Origin: Sodalis glossinidius str. 'morsitans'
GTDB lineage: Bacteria > Pseudomonadota > Gammaproteobacteria > Enterobacterales > Enterobacteriaceae
Reading direction: 5' to 3'
Assembly: GCF_000010085.1 (NCBI RefSeq)
Contig: NC_007712.1
Span: 868,001 to 932,000 of the forward strand
Length of the DNA: 64,000 nucleotides
The notes under the pieces were generated by a model that worked only from the letters and a program-made list of their open reading frames with translations, had not been told where the DNA came from and searched no databases. Both the position numbers and the translations under genes were made by a program. Shown here piece after piece: positions 47,680 through 57,723 of this stretch. Numbering within the stretch: the first letter of the stretch is position 1; each line of letters starts with the position of its first letter.

Positions 47680-48670
47680 ATGAGCCAAAATACGCTGAAA
47701 GTTAACGAGTTACATGAAGAGGCCGAATTCGATGAGAATAGGGCTGAAACATTTGACGAGAAGGCGCTAGTCGATGAGCCTGCTGATAATGATTTAGCCG
47801 AAGAAGAGCTGCTGTCTCAGGGAGCAAGTCAGCGTGTTCTGGACGCCACACAGCTGTATCTGGGCGAGATCGGCTACTCCCCGCTGCTGACCGCTGAAGA
47901 AGAGGTCTACTTTGCACACGGCGCGCTCTTCGGGTGACATTGCCTCACGATGCCGGATGATTGAGAGCAACCTGCGTCTGGTGGTGAAAATTGCCCGCCG
48001 TTACAGTAACCGTGGACTGGCGTTGCTGGATTTAATCGAGGAAGGTAACCTCGGTCTGATTCGCGCGGTAGAAAAATTTGACCCGGAAAGAGGGTTCCGT
48101 TTCTCTACTTACGCCACCTGGTGGATTCGCCAGACGATTGAACCGGCCATCATGAACCAAACCCCCGTACCATTCGCCTGCCGATCTATATCGTTAAAGA
48201 GCTGAACGTCTATCTGCGCACCGTGCGTGCACTGTCGCATAAACTGGATATGAGCAGAGCGCGGAAGAAATTGCCGAGCAGCTGGCAAGTCCGTGGAAGA
48301 CGTCAGCCGTATGCTGCGTTTGAACGAGCGTATCACGTCGGTGGACACGCCGCTGGGCTATGATTCCGAGAAGGCGCTGCTGGACATTCTGTCCGATGAA
48401 AAAGACAGCGGTTCGGAAGACACCACGCAGGACGATGACATGGAGCAAAGCATCGTCAAGTGGCTGTTCGAGCTGAACGCCAAACAGCGTGAAGTGCTGG
48501 CTAGACGTTTCGGTTTGCTGGGTTATGAAGCCGCGACGCTTGAAGATGTGGGCCGTGAAATCGGTCTGAACCGCGAACGCGTGCGTCAGATTCAGGTGGA
48601 AGATTTGCGCCGTCTGCGGGAGATCCTGCAGGGTCAGGGCCTGAGCATTGAGGCGCTGTTCCGCGAATAA
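47680..48670 (+). pseudogene. rpoS: RNA polymerase sigma factor RpoS, broken
   Basis: RpoS is the general stress/stationary-phase sigma factor. MSQNTLKVNELHEEAEFDEN to EEVYFA is intact. A frame change at about 47915 gives RRALR and a second returns to GDIASRCRMIESNLRLVVKI; TGA closes the first frame at 47935. Region 2 is readable to STYATWWIRQTIE, but with Pro for Arg in EPAIMNQ. A two-base insertion in a C-run near 48163 breaks QTRTIRLPI, and further shifts near 48255 and 48290 break region 3. Region 4 (ARRFGLLGYEAATLEDVGRE, RERVRQIQ) is open to the end. At least five lesions rule out a functional sigma factor. Confidence 0.95.
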
Positions 48671-48742
48671 GCTTACTCTTGGCGCCGGTCAAGCGCCATG
48701 TCAGGCCCGTCGGCGTTACTCACTGCTGCGGACGCCACCCAA

Positions 48743-48772
48743 AACGGTAAGGTTGCCCTCACCGTTTTTTTT
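48743..48772. terminator. Terminator between convergent rpoS and mutS
   Basis: ACGGT-A-AGG...CCT-C-ACCGT imperfect hairpin followed by eight T on the + strand, with four T after the same stem on the - strand. It could end both convergent transcripts. Confidence 0.65.
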
Positions 48773-48794
48773 GTGCCTGCCGCATTACCGGAAC

Positions 48795-51365
48795 TTATAG
48801 CATTTTCTTCAGCCGGTACAACCACTCCAGCGCCTGGCGTGGCGACAGGCTGTCAGGATCCAGGTTTTCCAGCGCCTCGACCGCCGGTGCCACGGGCTGC
48901 TCCTCCGGTTGCAGCAGCGACAGCTGGGAGCCGTCTACGCTGCCTGCCGCCGCGCCGGTAGACAGCGTTTCCAGCTCTCTGAGCTTCTGGCGCGCGCGTT
49001 TGATAACCTCACGAGGCACCCCTGCCAGCGCCGCCACCGACAGGCCGTAACTCTTGCTGGCGGCGCCCTCCTGTACGCTGTGCATAAAGGCGATGGTGTC
49101 GCCGTGCTCCACCGCGTCCAGGTGCACGTTAACCACGCCCTCCATTTTTTCCGGCAGGGTGGTCAGCTCAAAGTAATGCGTAGCGAACAAGGTCATGGCC
49201 TTGATGCGGCCTGCCAGGCTCTCCGCGCTGGCCCAGGCCAGCGACAACCCATCGTAGGTCGACGTGCCGCGGCCGATTTCATCCATCAGCACCAGGCTCT
49301 GGTGCGTAGCATTGTGCAAGATATTGGCGGTTTCGGTCATCTCCACCATGAAGGTGGAACGGCCGGAGGCCAGATCATCGGCGGCGCCGACGCGGGTAAA
49401 AATGCGATCTATCGGACCGATAGTAGCTTCATCAGCCGGTACAAAACTGCCGATATACGCCAGCAGCACAATCAAGGCGGTCTGGCGCATATAAGTGCTT
49501 TTACCGCCCATGTTTGGACCGGTGATGATTAACATGCGCCGCGCGTCGGACAACGTCAGCGGATTGGCGATAAAAGGTTCGCTTAACACGTGTTCTACGA
49601 CGGGATGGCGCCCACCGCTAATGTGGATCCCCTGACGGGCGTCGATTGTCGGGCACACATAGCGCAGCGTCTCCGCGCGCTCGGCCAGATTGCTTAATAC
49701 GTCCAGCTCCGCCAGCGCGGTGGCGCTCTGCTGTAGCGCCGCCAAATGGGGCAATAGCAGGTCGAAAAGCTCATCGTAGAGCGCTTTTTCCAGCGCCAGC
49801 GCCTTGCTTTTCGAGGTCAGCACTTTATCTTCGTATTCTTTCAGTTCGGGAATGATGTAGCGTTCAGCGTTTTTCAGAGTTTGACGCCGCACATAGTGGA
49901 TTGGCACCAGGTGGCTTTGGCCGCGGCTAAGCTGAATAAAATAGCCGTGTACGGCGTTAAACCCAACTTTGAGCGTCTCCAGCCCGGTTTTCTCCCGTTC
50001 GCGCAGTTCCAGACGATCGAGATAATCGGTCGCCCCCGCCGCCAGACCGCGCCACTCATCCAGCTCGGCATGGTAACCCGGGGCGATAACGCCGCCGTCG
50101 CGCACCAGCACCGGCGGCGCCTCGATAATGGCCCGCGCCAGCAAATCGCGCAGCGTCTCGAATTCACCGACCCTGTCCAGCAACTGCGGTAAATACGGCT
50201 CCGATTGGCCGCAGAGCAGCGCCTGAATGGCCGGCAACTGCGTAAAGGCATAACGCATGCGCGCCAGATCGCGCGGGCGCGCCGAACGCAGCGCCAGCCG
50301 CGCCAGCACCCGCTCCAGGTCGCCTACTTGACGTAGCAGAGGTTGCAGTTCCGCCACGTGGTCCTGTAGCGCACGGATACTCTGCTGACGGTAGGTGAGG
50401 GTGGTGATGTCCCGGGTGGGCATATGCAGCCAGCGTTTAAGCATGCGGCTGCCCATGGGCGTCACCGTGCGGTCTAAAACGTCCGCCAGCGTATTTTCGC
50501 CGCCGCCGCTAAGATTTTGCGTCAACTCCAGATTTCGCCGCGTCGCGGCATCCATCACGATACCGTCCTGTTGCAGCTCCAGCGTGACGGCACGAATGTG
50601 CGGCAGCGATGTGCGCTGAGTGTCTTTGGCGTATTGCAGCAGACAGCCGGCAGCGCGCAGGGCCAGCTGCGCCCGCTCAATGCCAAAACCGTTTAAATCG
50701 CGGGTGCCGAATTGCAAGGTGAGCTGCTGACGGGCGGTATCGAGCTCGAACTCCCACAGCGGGCGGCGCCGCTGGCCGCGACGGTGCTCGATAAGCTTCA
50801 TATCCTGCAGTGTTTCCGGATAAAGCAACTCGGCCGGATTAGTACGCTGTAATTCCGCGGCCATCGCTTCGCGGTCTGCGGGCTCGGAAACCAGGAAGCG
50901 GCCTGAAGTGATATCCAGAGTGGCGTAACCGAAACCCTGCGGCGCCTGCCAGAGGGCGGCCAGCAGGTTATCCTGGCGTTCATTGAGTAACGCTTCATCG
51001 CTTAGCGTGCCTGGGGTAACGATGCGGACCACGCGGCGCTCCACTGGCCCTTTCGTCGTGGCAGGATCGCCAATCTGTTCACAGATGGCGACCGACTCCC
51101 CCAGCGCCACCAGCTTGGCCAGATAATTCTCCACCGCGTGATAGGGCACCCCGGCCATGGGGATAGGCTGGCCGGCGGAAGCGCCCCGTTTGGTGAGGGA
51201 TATGTCCATCAGCTGCGACGCACGTTTGGCGTCATCGTAGAAAAGCTCGTAAAAATCCCCCATCCGGTAGAACAGCAGTATATCCGGATGCTGCGCCTTC
51301 AGCTTCAGGTACTGTTGCATCATGGGGGTGTGTGAATCCAGGTTTTTGGTGTCAATCATCGACAT
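48795..51365 (-). CDS. mutS: DNA mismatch repair protein MutS
   Basis: MutS recognises mismatches and small loops. Of 856 residues, the mismatch-reading Phe-x-Glu is in YRMGDFYELFYDDA (Phe38, Glu40), followed by connector, lever and clamp domains. The ATPase has Walker A ITGPNMGGKSTYMRQTA, Walker B LVLMDEIGRGTSTYDG and the signature DLASGRSTFMVEMTETA. The C-terminal tail (SPRQALEWLYRLKKML) is the tetramerisation region. It is complete, so the repeat-length changes in neighbouring pseudogenes are not explained by an obvious mutS defect. Confidence 0.98.
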   Translation of the reverse strand: MSMIDTKNLDSHTPMMQQYLKLKAQHPDILLFYRMGDFYELFYDDAKRASQLMDISLTKRGASAGQPIPMAGVPYHAVENYLAKLVALGESVAICEQIGDPATTKGPVERRVVRIVTPGTLSDEALLNERQDNLLAALWQAPQGFGYATLDITSGRFLVSEPADREAMAAELQRTNPAELLYPETLQDMKLIEHRRGQRRRPLWEFELDTARQQLTLQFGTRDLNGFGIERAQLALRAAGCLLQYAKDTQRTSLPHIRAVTLELQQDGIVMDAATRRNLELTQNLSGGGENTLADVLDRTVTPMGSRMLKRWLHMPTRDITTLTYRQQSIRALQDHVAELQPLLRQVGDLERVLARLALRSARPRDLARMRYAFTQLPAIQALLCGQSEPYLPQLLDRVGEFETLRDLLARAIIEAPPVLVRDGGVIAPGYHAELDEWRGLAAGATDYLDRLELREREKTGLETLKVGFNAVHGYFIQLSRGQSHLVPIHYVRRQTLKNAERYIIPELKEYEDKVLTSKSKALALEKALYDELFDLLLPHLAALQQSATALAELDVLSNLAERAETLRYVCPTIDARQGIHISGGRHPVVEHVLSEPFIANPLTLSDARRMLIITGPNMGGKSTYMRQTALIVLLAYIGSFVPADEATIGPIDRIFTRVGAADDLASGRSTFMVEMTETANILHNATHQSLVLMDEIGRGTSTYDGLSLAWASAESLAGRIKAMTLFATHYFELTTLPEKMEGVVNVHLDAVEHGDTIAFMHSVQEGAASKSYGLSVAALAGVPREVIKRARQKLRELETLSTGAAAGSVDGSQLSLLQPEEQPVAPAVEALENLDPDSLSPRQALEWLYRLKKML

Positions 51366-51804
51366 GTTTAAAATAATCCATTGAATTTTAAGTTTATTGT
51401 GATTTTGTTGTTGTCATTGAGTATCACGATGTCTGGTAACGCAGCCCTGCTCCCTTCTGCTCGACGCCTTCACGTAGGGTGGGGGAGGACCGTCCCTTTT
51501 GCTACCGCTATACTAGCCCAGCGACTGTTCCGCTGTCACAGGGTAAAATACGCGCCTTCAGGCAAATTTCGTACGTTGGCCGAGAGCTAAGGGCAGCAGT
51601 GAGGGCAAAATAATCAGGAAGCGCGGCCGTCGGGAGAAGGCGAGGAAAACAAAGCCCCTGAACACCGCAGGCGGGGAACGGAGGGTAAAGCGCCCCGACA
51701 CAGACGCGCTTTTTCCGGCCAGCGAGATCCCGGACGCGGGCCTGTGCGGGGAACGCCGGCGGGCTGATGGCGCAACGCACGCATTCGCCCGACTGGCGGA
51801 GTGT
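51366..51804. other. 439-base intergenic stretch upstream of mutS
   Basis: No gene could be supported. A plus-strand reading from TTG 51381 begins with a signal-peptide-like run (FIVILLLSLSITMSGNAA) but has no ribosome site and soon becomes low-complexity; it may be the start of a lost exported protein or chance. The remainder is GC-rich and featureless. It presumably contains the mutS promoter. Confidence 0.4.
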
Positions 51805-52494
51805 TTAAGGGCGCATCAGCGGTTCAATATCGACCCATTTTTTTGTTGGTCGATAGCAAAGCTGAAGGGGCGGTAGGGCGATTTTCTGCCCCGCTATCGC
51901 CAATTCTCCTAAGTGAATTGTCCATTTTTCATTTGCACCTTTATTCCATGTTTTGAATACCATATAGACCGAACCATAATCGTCATTGTTGAAAATTCGC
52001 GGAACCAGACGGTGCACCTCATCACTGTTGATATCATAGAGTAAGGGCCGCGCATACTTCATCGTGTCACCCGGGAAGTCATAGGGGAATGCGTCCGTGC
52101 CGAGGAAGATCTCAGGTCTGGCATACTGACGCGAACCGTCGCCCATGTCGACATAGGCCTGACGGCTATCATAGAGAATGGGAACAGCAGGCTCACCCTT
52201 TTGTCGGGCACGAGAAGGGCGCAGGCGACCTTTATTATAGGCAATCAATTGCACGTAAAACTCAGGACGCGCTTCCGTCCCCTGCACTTTGGGCAGGGTA
52301 AAGCTCCACCGCTTCTCGGTCATGACCAAGCCCGGGATACTATGGTCATAAAGATAGGTTTCAAGAATGAGCGTTTTTTTTCCGTTGGGCGTCGTTACGT
52401 CAAAATGATACTCGCTTTGGCATAGATCACTATAGCCGGGGCGCTCACGCGGCCGATTAACGTTACCATCATGGGCGTAGTGATCCCTGTCCAC
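51805..52494 (-). CDS. Hypothetical protein, unrecognised family
   Basis: This 229-residue open frame was not assigned to any family. It is soluble, rich in Tyr and Pro, with segments such as GKKTLILETYLYDHSIPGLV, KRWSFTLPKVQGTEARPEFY and WTIHLGELAIAGQKIALPP; no TM segment or signal peptide is present in the frame. The only start is GTG 52494. Upstream in the same frame an ATG after AGGGAAAAAAATG (about 52536) encodes MNQDVF, then TAA, seven more codons and a second TAA, so the present frame may be the remainder of a longer gene with an N terminus interrupted by two stops. Base composition is more AT-rich than the neighbours, suggesting acquisition. A truncated pseudogene is possible. Confidence 0.5.
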   Translation of the reverse strand: MDRDHYAHDGNVNRPRERPGYSDLCQSEYHFDVTTPNGKKTLILETYLYDHSIPGLVMTEKRWSFTLPKVQGTEARPEFYVQLIAYNKGRLRPSRARQKGEPAVPILYDSRQAYVDMGDGSRQYARPEIFLGTDAFPYDFPGDTMKYARPLLYDINSDEVHRLVPRIFNNDDYGSVYMVFKTWNKGANEKWTIHLGELAIAGQKIALPPLQLCYRPTKKWVDIEPLMRP

Positions 52495-52592
52495 TTACTG
52501 TATTGCGAAAACCACTTAGAAGACGTCCTGGTTCATTTTTTTCCCTGTGATTTGAGTGTAATAATCCGAAATCATGTTTTCAAGTCAAGGGG

Positions 52593-53311
52593 CTATTCGA
52601 CGTTATTGTTTCTATCGGGATGCGTCATCACGCATCGGGTAAAGTACGCTATTGCATGTTGGTTTTTCTCCTCGCCGAGATATTTTCCGTGTTGCAACCG
52701 TAGGATGCGGTCGGCAACGTGCCCCAACGCCGGGTTATGCGTTACCAGCACGATGGTCCGCTCTTGCCGGTGCAGGTCTTGCAGCACATCCAGCACGCGC
52801 TGCTTGTTTTCTTCATCAGGTTGCCGGTCGGCTCATCGGCGAAAATCACCGGCGGTTCATTAACCAGCGCCCGGGCGATACAGACGCGTTGCTGCTCGCC
52901 GCCGGAAAGCTGACTGGGTAAATGGCTGACGCGATGACCCAGACCTACCTGCTCCAGCACCGCCCGGGCGGCGGGTTCGTCTACGATGCTATGGTAATGT
53001 TGTGCCAGCATCACATTTTCCAGCGCGGTCAAAAACGGGATTAAATGGAATTGCTGAAACACCAGGCCTATCTTCTGCGCCCGGAAACGTCGCCGTCCTT
53101 CCTCATCCAGCGCCTCTGCGTCGGTGCCGTCAAGGAGAACCTGACCTTCGCTTGCGGTATCAAGGCAGGTGAGGATGTTCATGAGCATGGTTTTACCCGA
53201 ACCCGATGCTCCCATGACCGCCACAAATTCGCCGCGCGCGATGTGCAGATTGATATCTTCCAGTGCGGTAACTTCACCGAATCGTTTGTACAAATGGCGG
53301 GTTTCAATCAC
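52593..53311 (-). pseudogene. MacB-type ABC transporter ATPase of the P19 iron-uptake cluster, broken
   Basis: This was the ATP-binding subunit working with the two FtsX-like permeases that follow. GTG 53311 (MIETRHLYKRFGEVTALEDI), Walker A VMGASGSGKTMLMN, Q-loop VFQQFHLIPFL, signature LSGGEQQRVCIARALV and Walker B VIFADEPTGNL are read in one frame. One base is then lost just after ADEPTGNL (about 52827), so the expected DEENKQRVLDVLQDLHRQE and the H-loop VTHNPALGHVADRIL appear in another frame. A frameshift directly after Walker B abolishes the protein. Gene order matches the ATPase position in the Campylobacter jejuni p19 locus. Confidence 0.88.
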
Positions 53312-53341
53312 CCTCTGGGTAGGTGTATGACGGATATGGCA

Positions 53342-54470
53342 CTACTCTCCTTTAAGCACTTTCGCCGGCTCGACGCTGACCGCGCGCCGCACCGGAACGA
53401 TGGCCGCGAGCACCGCGACCAGCAAAGACAACAGCAGGGTGATGGGCAAGACCGGTAGCCGCAGGGAAATGGCGTAATTAAAAACCGTCAACCCCAATAG
53501 CTGCGCCAGCAGATAGCCTAGCACCCAACCACTCACCACCGCTGCCAGCGCGATGATGCTCGTTTCCGGTAGGATCTGGCGGATAATATCGCCGTTGCTG
53601 GTGCCCAAGGCTTTTTGCAGCGCAAATTCCCGCGTGCGTTCGCTGACGATTGCCATGAGCGTGGTGTTTACGCATAGCGACGACAGCGCCAGAATGACGA
53701 CCGATACCAGCCCCATCAATCCTTTGATCTTGTCGAGCACCTGTCCTTCGGAGGCGGACACTTTACGTATCGGGAGAATATCGAGGGCGGGATAGTGCTG
53801 CGAAAGACGCCGGGCATAGCTGTCCACCTGTCCTACGTCATTGCTGACGCTCAATAAGCCGTGGCTGATTTTCCCGGTTGGTTTAGCCACGCCTGCGCTA
53901 CGTCCAGACTCACGATCAGCATGTTATCCGTGGCGTCGCACGCCTCAACGATCCCTTTCACCAACAGTTTTTTGCGCGCTTGGTGATCCACGAGCGTCAA
54001 GCTATCGCCTGGCTTCAGATTGAGACGCTCGGCGAGCTTGATGCCCACCATGGCGTTGCGATCGTCAAAATTGACGCCGATCCATTTGCCCGTGACCTGC
54101 CAATAAGGCACCAGTTTGGGCAGCGACTCGAACCATACGCCCACCATGACGACCTTTTCGAGCTCGGTACGCACCATGCCATAAAACCACGGACTGGCGC
54201 TGTGAATGAGTCCGGCAGGCGCCTGTTCGATAATGGTTTGCAAATCCTGCTGCGGCATATGGGTGCCGTGCCCCGGGCCGAGGTAGAAATTGGCGCCGAA
54301 GGTGCGCAGCTCTTCGCTCATTTTGGTGTTGATGTCGAACCAGACGGCAGAGCGCGCGGTCACAATAGTCGCGCCCACCGTGAGGGCGACAAACACCCCC
54401 CCACGCGCTGCAAACGCAGGCGTAATGCACGCCAGACCAGCAACCAGAGCAGGTCGTGCTTAACTGCCAT
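53342..54470 (-). pseudogene. FtsX-like ABC permease of the P19 iron-uptake cluster (distal), broken
   Basis: This was an inner-membrane MacB/FtsX-family permease. ATG 54470 (MAVKHDLLWLLVWRALRLRL) overlaps the end of the preceding permease. A G-run of seven near 54395 is one base off, shifting out of GVFVALTVGATIVTARSAVW. A second frameshift in an A-run near 53875 separates AQAWLNQPGK from ISHGLLSVSNDVGQVDSYAR. The C-terminal FtsX domain (VILALSSLCVNTTLMAIVSE, EFALQKALGTSNGDII) is otherwise complete with its TM segments and ends KVLKGE. Both lesions are homopolymer slips. Confidence 0.87.
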
Positions 54471-55687
54471 AGAGCACCTCCACAAGGTATAGACGGGCGA
54501 TGCGCCGGGCCGGGAACCAGGTGCCGATTAACGCGATCAGCCCCGCAATAACCAAGACACAGGGCACCACTATCCAGGCGAAATTCAGCGGCGAGCCAAA
54601 AACATCAGGCCGATAACCTGCGCCAGCCCCCAGCCCCCAGCCCCCAGCCCCCAAGGCAACCGACAGCGCCACCGAGTAAACCGCTGGTCGCGGCTTCGAG
54701 ATAGAACAGCAACAGAATTTGCTATGGGGGTGCGCCGAGCGCTTTCATCAACCCGATTTCCCGTGCACGTTCCATGATGGTGCTGGTCATCAGCGAGGCG
54801 ATACCCATGGCCGCCGCGGCCAGCGTCACCACCGCCATCAGCAGTTGAATTTTATCTATGACTACCCCTTTCGATGCGGCTACCTGCCAGACCGGACGCA
54901 CTTCCGCCCCGGAAATCGCCTCTTCCAACTGGTGCGCAATAGAGGAGACATAGGTGGTGCAGTACCAAAGGTCATAGTCTTCGGAGTTAAGCGCGTCCAG
55001 GTTTTCCCACGCCCGGCGCGATAGCGCGTTTTCCGGTACCGTCAGGGCCGAAACGCGAATAGCCTGAATTTTTCCCGGCAGGTTCAGTAATGACTGGACT
55101 ACACCCAGCGGCATCACCAGTTGGTTGTCTTCTTCGCCACCGCTGGACAGGATGCCGCTCACGATGACTTCACGCGTATTCCCATCGACGGGCAGCGGGA
55201 GTTTGTCGCCGACCTGCCAACCGGTACGATGGGCCAGCGCCTGACCGACCAGCGTTTGCGGCAGCGCGCCTGCCGGCTCTCGGGGCCAATCCCCCGTAAC
55301 CTGCCAGAACGGGCTAACCGTGAGCTGGCCGGTCTGGTACCCCTCTTCATAGGGGATGTCCACCGGTTGGCTGAAAAAGGTCCCCAGCATGCCGACATCG
55401 CGGTTGCCGACCTGCACGTCGCCGCCCAGCATCGGTGCGAAGCCGACAATATTGTTGCGCCAGAAGATATCTTTGATGTTGGGCAGTTCGGCTTCATCCA
55501 GGAAGTCCTGACCTGACAGCGGGTTGTTTTTCCCGCTGAACACGGCGGGCAGCGCTGCCTGGCCGGCGGGTTCAATCAGAATATTAGCGCCGTAAGATTT
55601 CAGCTCGCGCGATATCTTATCGCCAATATCGATAGACACCGCCAGCCCTTTCCACCGTAAATGGTGCCCCCAGGACTGACGCAACAT
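54460..55687 (-). pseudogene. FtsX-like ABC permease of the P19 iron-uptake cluster (proximal), broken
   Basis: From ATG 55687 the N terminus reads MLRQSWGHHLRWKGLAVSID then IGDKISRELKSYGANILIEP; the first membrane segment expected between these is deleted. A long periplasmic domain follows, then TMs around KIQLLMAVVTLAAAAMGIAS. TAG at 54722 interrupts after LMKALGAPP, and beyond it a four-copy 7-bp repeat (54624-54651) shifts the frame before GSPLNFAWIVVPCVLVIAGL and the C terminus. Three independent lesions are present. It precedes the second permease, which overlaps its stop. Confidence 0.87.
54624..54651. repeat. 7-bp tandem repeat (CAGCCCC)x4
   Basis: Four perfect head-to-tail copies of CAGCCCC (GGGGCTG on the coding strand) inside the proximal permease pseudogene. 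A single unit would give a plausible in-frame reading (CLGGWGL then AQVIGLMFFGSP), so the extra copies look like a slippage expansion that shifted the frame. Confidence 0.9.
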
Positions 55688-55701
55688 TCTCCATAAAATG
55701 G

Positions 55702-57073
55702 CTACTCCTCCTTCGCCACGCCGGGCACAAACTGCTCAGGCGCATCGCGGAAACGGGTATAGTTGGCGTCCGAGGCAAAGTACCAGGTTTTGCCGGCCCA
55801 CACGTATTTATAGTCAGCGGCGGTGTTGGTAAGCCGTGTTCCGTCCACCGGATCGACCACATTGATGGTCAAAACTGTGGAAAAATAGTTTGCCCCCGCG
55901 GCCAGGGCATCGCGGGGGATGACCAGTTCCCGCGCGTCGTTGCGCCAGTTTTCGATGGGTACCGGGTTACATCCCCCGGGCTTGCCAATCGATGGAATGA
56001 AAATATGGACGCCGCAGGCAACGCAAATGACCTGGTTGCCTTCCATGACGTACCCTTGATCGCCGCACAGCAGACAGCGTCAAACACGACGCCAAAACGC
56101 AATTTGTCGGGATAACGATTGATGACAAAGAAGCGCACCGCTTTTCCATCATCCGCCACCCAGACAAAGCGGTGAAGTTTTCCGTCGCTCACCCTCGATG
56201 GGAAGATGAACCAGGCCATCACCGGCAAGCGTCACCGTCTGCGCTTCGGACAGACGCGGCGGTTGCGAGGAGACCAGATTCCACCACAACTGGCCGGCGA
56301 TGACGATGACGATGACGGCGCAAGCGGCCGTGGTCAGCGCCAGCCGCAGGGCATCGCGTCGGTCGGCACGGGCAAGGCGGCGGGCTATGGGGTCGCGCGT
56401 CGCGCGGAAATGACGCCGCAGGGTCGGCAGCCAGCATGCTGACAGCAGCACAAGCAGACCGGCACCTACCCAATTGAACATCGCTGCGTTGTTGGTGACG
56501 TGGGCAACAAAGCTGAGCAACGACTTCAACAGCGGCACCACTTGCAGTTTCATCAGCAGCAACAGCAGGTTTCCGCTCATCGGCAGCCACAGCATGAAAA
56601 GCACCACCAGCGTCAGAGGCCAGTAAAGCAAGCGCAGACGTGCCACCAGCAGACGCACTACCGCAGCGATAAGGCTCAGTAGCGCAAACGCCAGCGCCAG
56701 CGCGGTGAGATTCAATAGCAGATCGGTATTGAGCGTGCGTGCTGGTGAGCCCGCCCAGATTCGGATCCAGGCCCTAATGGCGCGCTGCGCCAAACACCAG
56801 AATCCCCTGCCAAAGATAACGGACAGAGTGCGGCACCCACCAGAAGCTGAGCAGAAATAGCGACGAAATCAACACTTCGGTGCTGACAGTCAGCAATTGC
56901 AGCGGCTGGGAGCCGCGGAACCACAGCCCGCACAGCAGCCCGGCGACCAGACCCGCCAGCGTGGTCCACACCAGCGGACGCAGTGCGGGCGGCGGGTTAC
57001 GGCTCCACAGGACACCGGCCAGCAGGGCGATACAGAAAAAGGACTGTAGCGTTGTGGTGAAAAAATAACTCAT
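55702..57073 (-). pseudogene. DUF2318 membrane Fe-S-type protein of the P19 iron-uptake cluster, broken
   Basis: This is a polytopic membrane protein with a C-terminal cysteine-rich DUF2318 domain, a standard member of P19/FTR1 loci. From ATG 57073: MSYFFTTTLQSFFCIALLAG with several TMs, then a frameshift near 56775 (after VFGAARH), more TMs (LLSLIAAVVRLLVARLRLLY, MFNWVGAGLLVLLSACWLP), a frameshift near 56190, HRFVWVADDGKAVRFFVIN, and a one-base loss near 56070 within the Cys codon of the expected DACLLCGDQGY. The rest, GNQVICVACGVHIFIPSIGK and CNPVPIENW, ends at 55702. At least three frameshifts. Confidence 0.87.
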
Positions 57074-57168
57074 AACGTCGACTCAAAAACGGCTTCTGCG
57101 CCGCCAGATAAAACATGCGGGACGGCCCTACGACCCTCCCGCCTTATTGTCATGGCGATCCGCGCCCT

Positions 57169-57695
57169 TTAATTCAGGACGACATACTTGAATTCGTAGC
57201 TGACGTCGAACGGCTTCCACTAGCGGTCGACGCCGGTCTCTCTATCGGTATGGCTGTGCATACCGGCTTTTGACGGCGGATCGATATGATAGGTGACCTT
57301 GTAGTTGCCTATGCCCATCATTTTGATGTTGGTGCCATAGTGCGGACCACGCTTGCGACCATGGGCATAAAAATCCCTTCTTGCTTCTCGCCGGTGTTAT
57401 TGTTGACTAAGGTGTAATTGATCGTCAGAAACGAAATCTATTCGCCCGCGCCAAAACCGTTTTTATTCCCTTCCGTAGCATGAATATCGGCTTCCAGATG
57501 GATGTCGGATTTTGCCGCCGACAGCCCCATACCGGGCGGCTCCATATTAATCGGCTGCAAATACACGGCGGCCAGCTCCATTTCATTCATGGTGACCGGC
57601 TCGCCCGCGGGGTATTCCGTAAACGCCAGCGCGGCGGGGGCGGTAAAAATGCCGGCGATCGCGGCGCCGGCAATCAGTGTCTTATTGATGTTCAT
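57169..57695 (-). pseudogene. Periplasmic iron/copper-binding protein P19 (FetP-like), broken
   Basis: P19/FetP is a periplasmic dimer that binds Fe and Cu and feeds the FTR1-type permease. ATG 57695 opens a signal peptide (LIAGAAIAGIFTAPAALA) and YPAGEPVTMNEMELAAVYLQ, with metal-site residues in SDIHLEADIHA. TAG replaces the Trp codon after NKNGFGAGE (57438). The reading continues as INYTLVNNNTGEKQEG, with a one-base loss near 57360 before GPHYGTNIKMMG. A second TAG replaces a Trp of the family RWWKPFD (about 57222), and it ends YEFKYVVLN at 57169. Two Trp-to-stop changes and a frameshift. Confidence 0.92.
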
Positions 57696-57723
57696 CTGAC
57701 ATTTCCTCTGGTCAAAAAAGAAC

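Noticed and set aside
47905..47940. Possible programmed frameshift in rpoS
   Set aside because: Five separate frame changes and a stop are spread over the gene, without slippery heptamers; decay explains them better.
51381..51590. TTG-started frame beginning with a signal-peptide-like run
   Set aside because: No Shine-Dalgarno sequence, and the remainder is not protein-like; could be a remnant but not supportable as a gene.
1142..57440. Alternative genetic code or suppressor reading of TAG/TGA as Trp
   Set aside because: Both TAG and TGA occur at Trp positions, only in genes that also carry frameshifts or deletions; intact genes use TGG for Trp and TGA as a real stop (erpA, cysJ).
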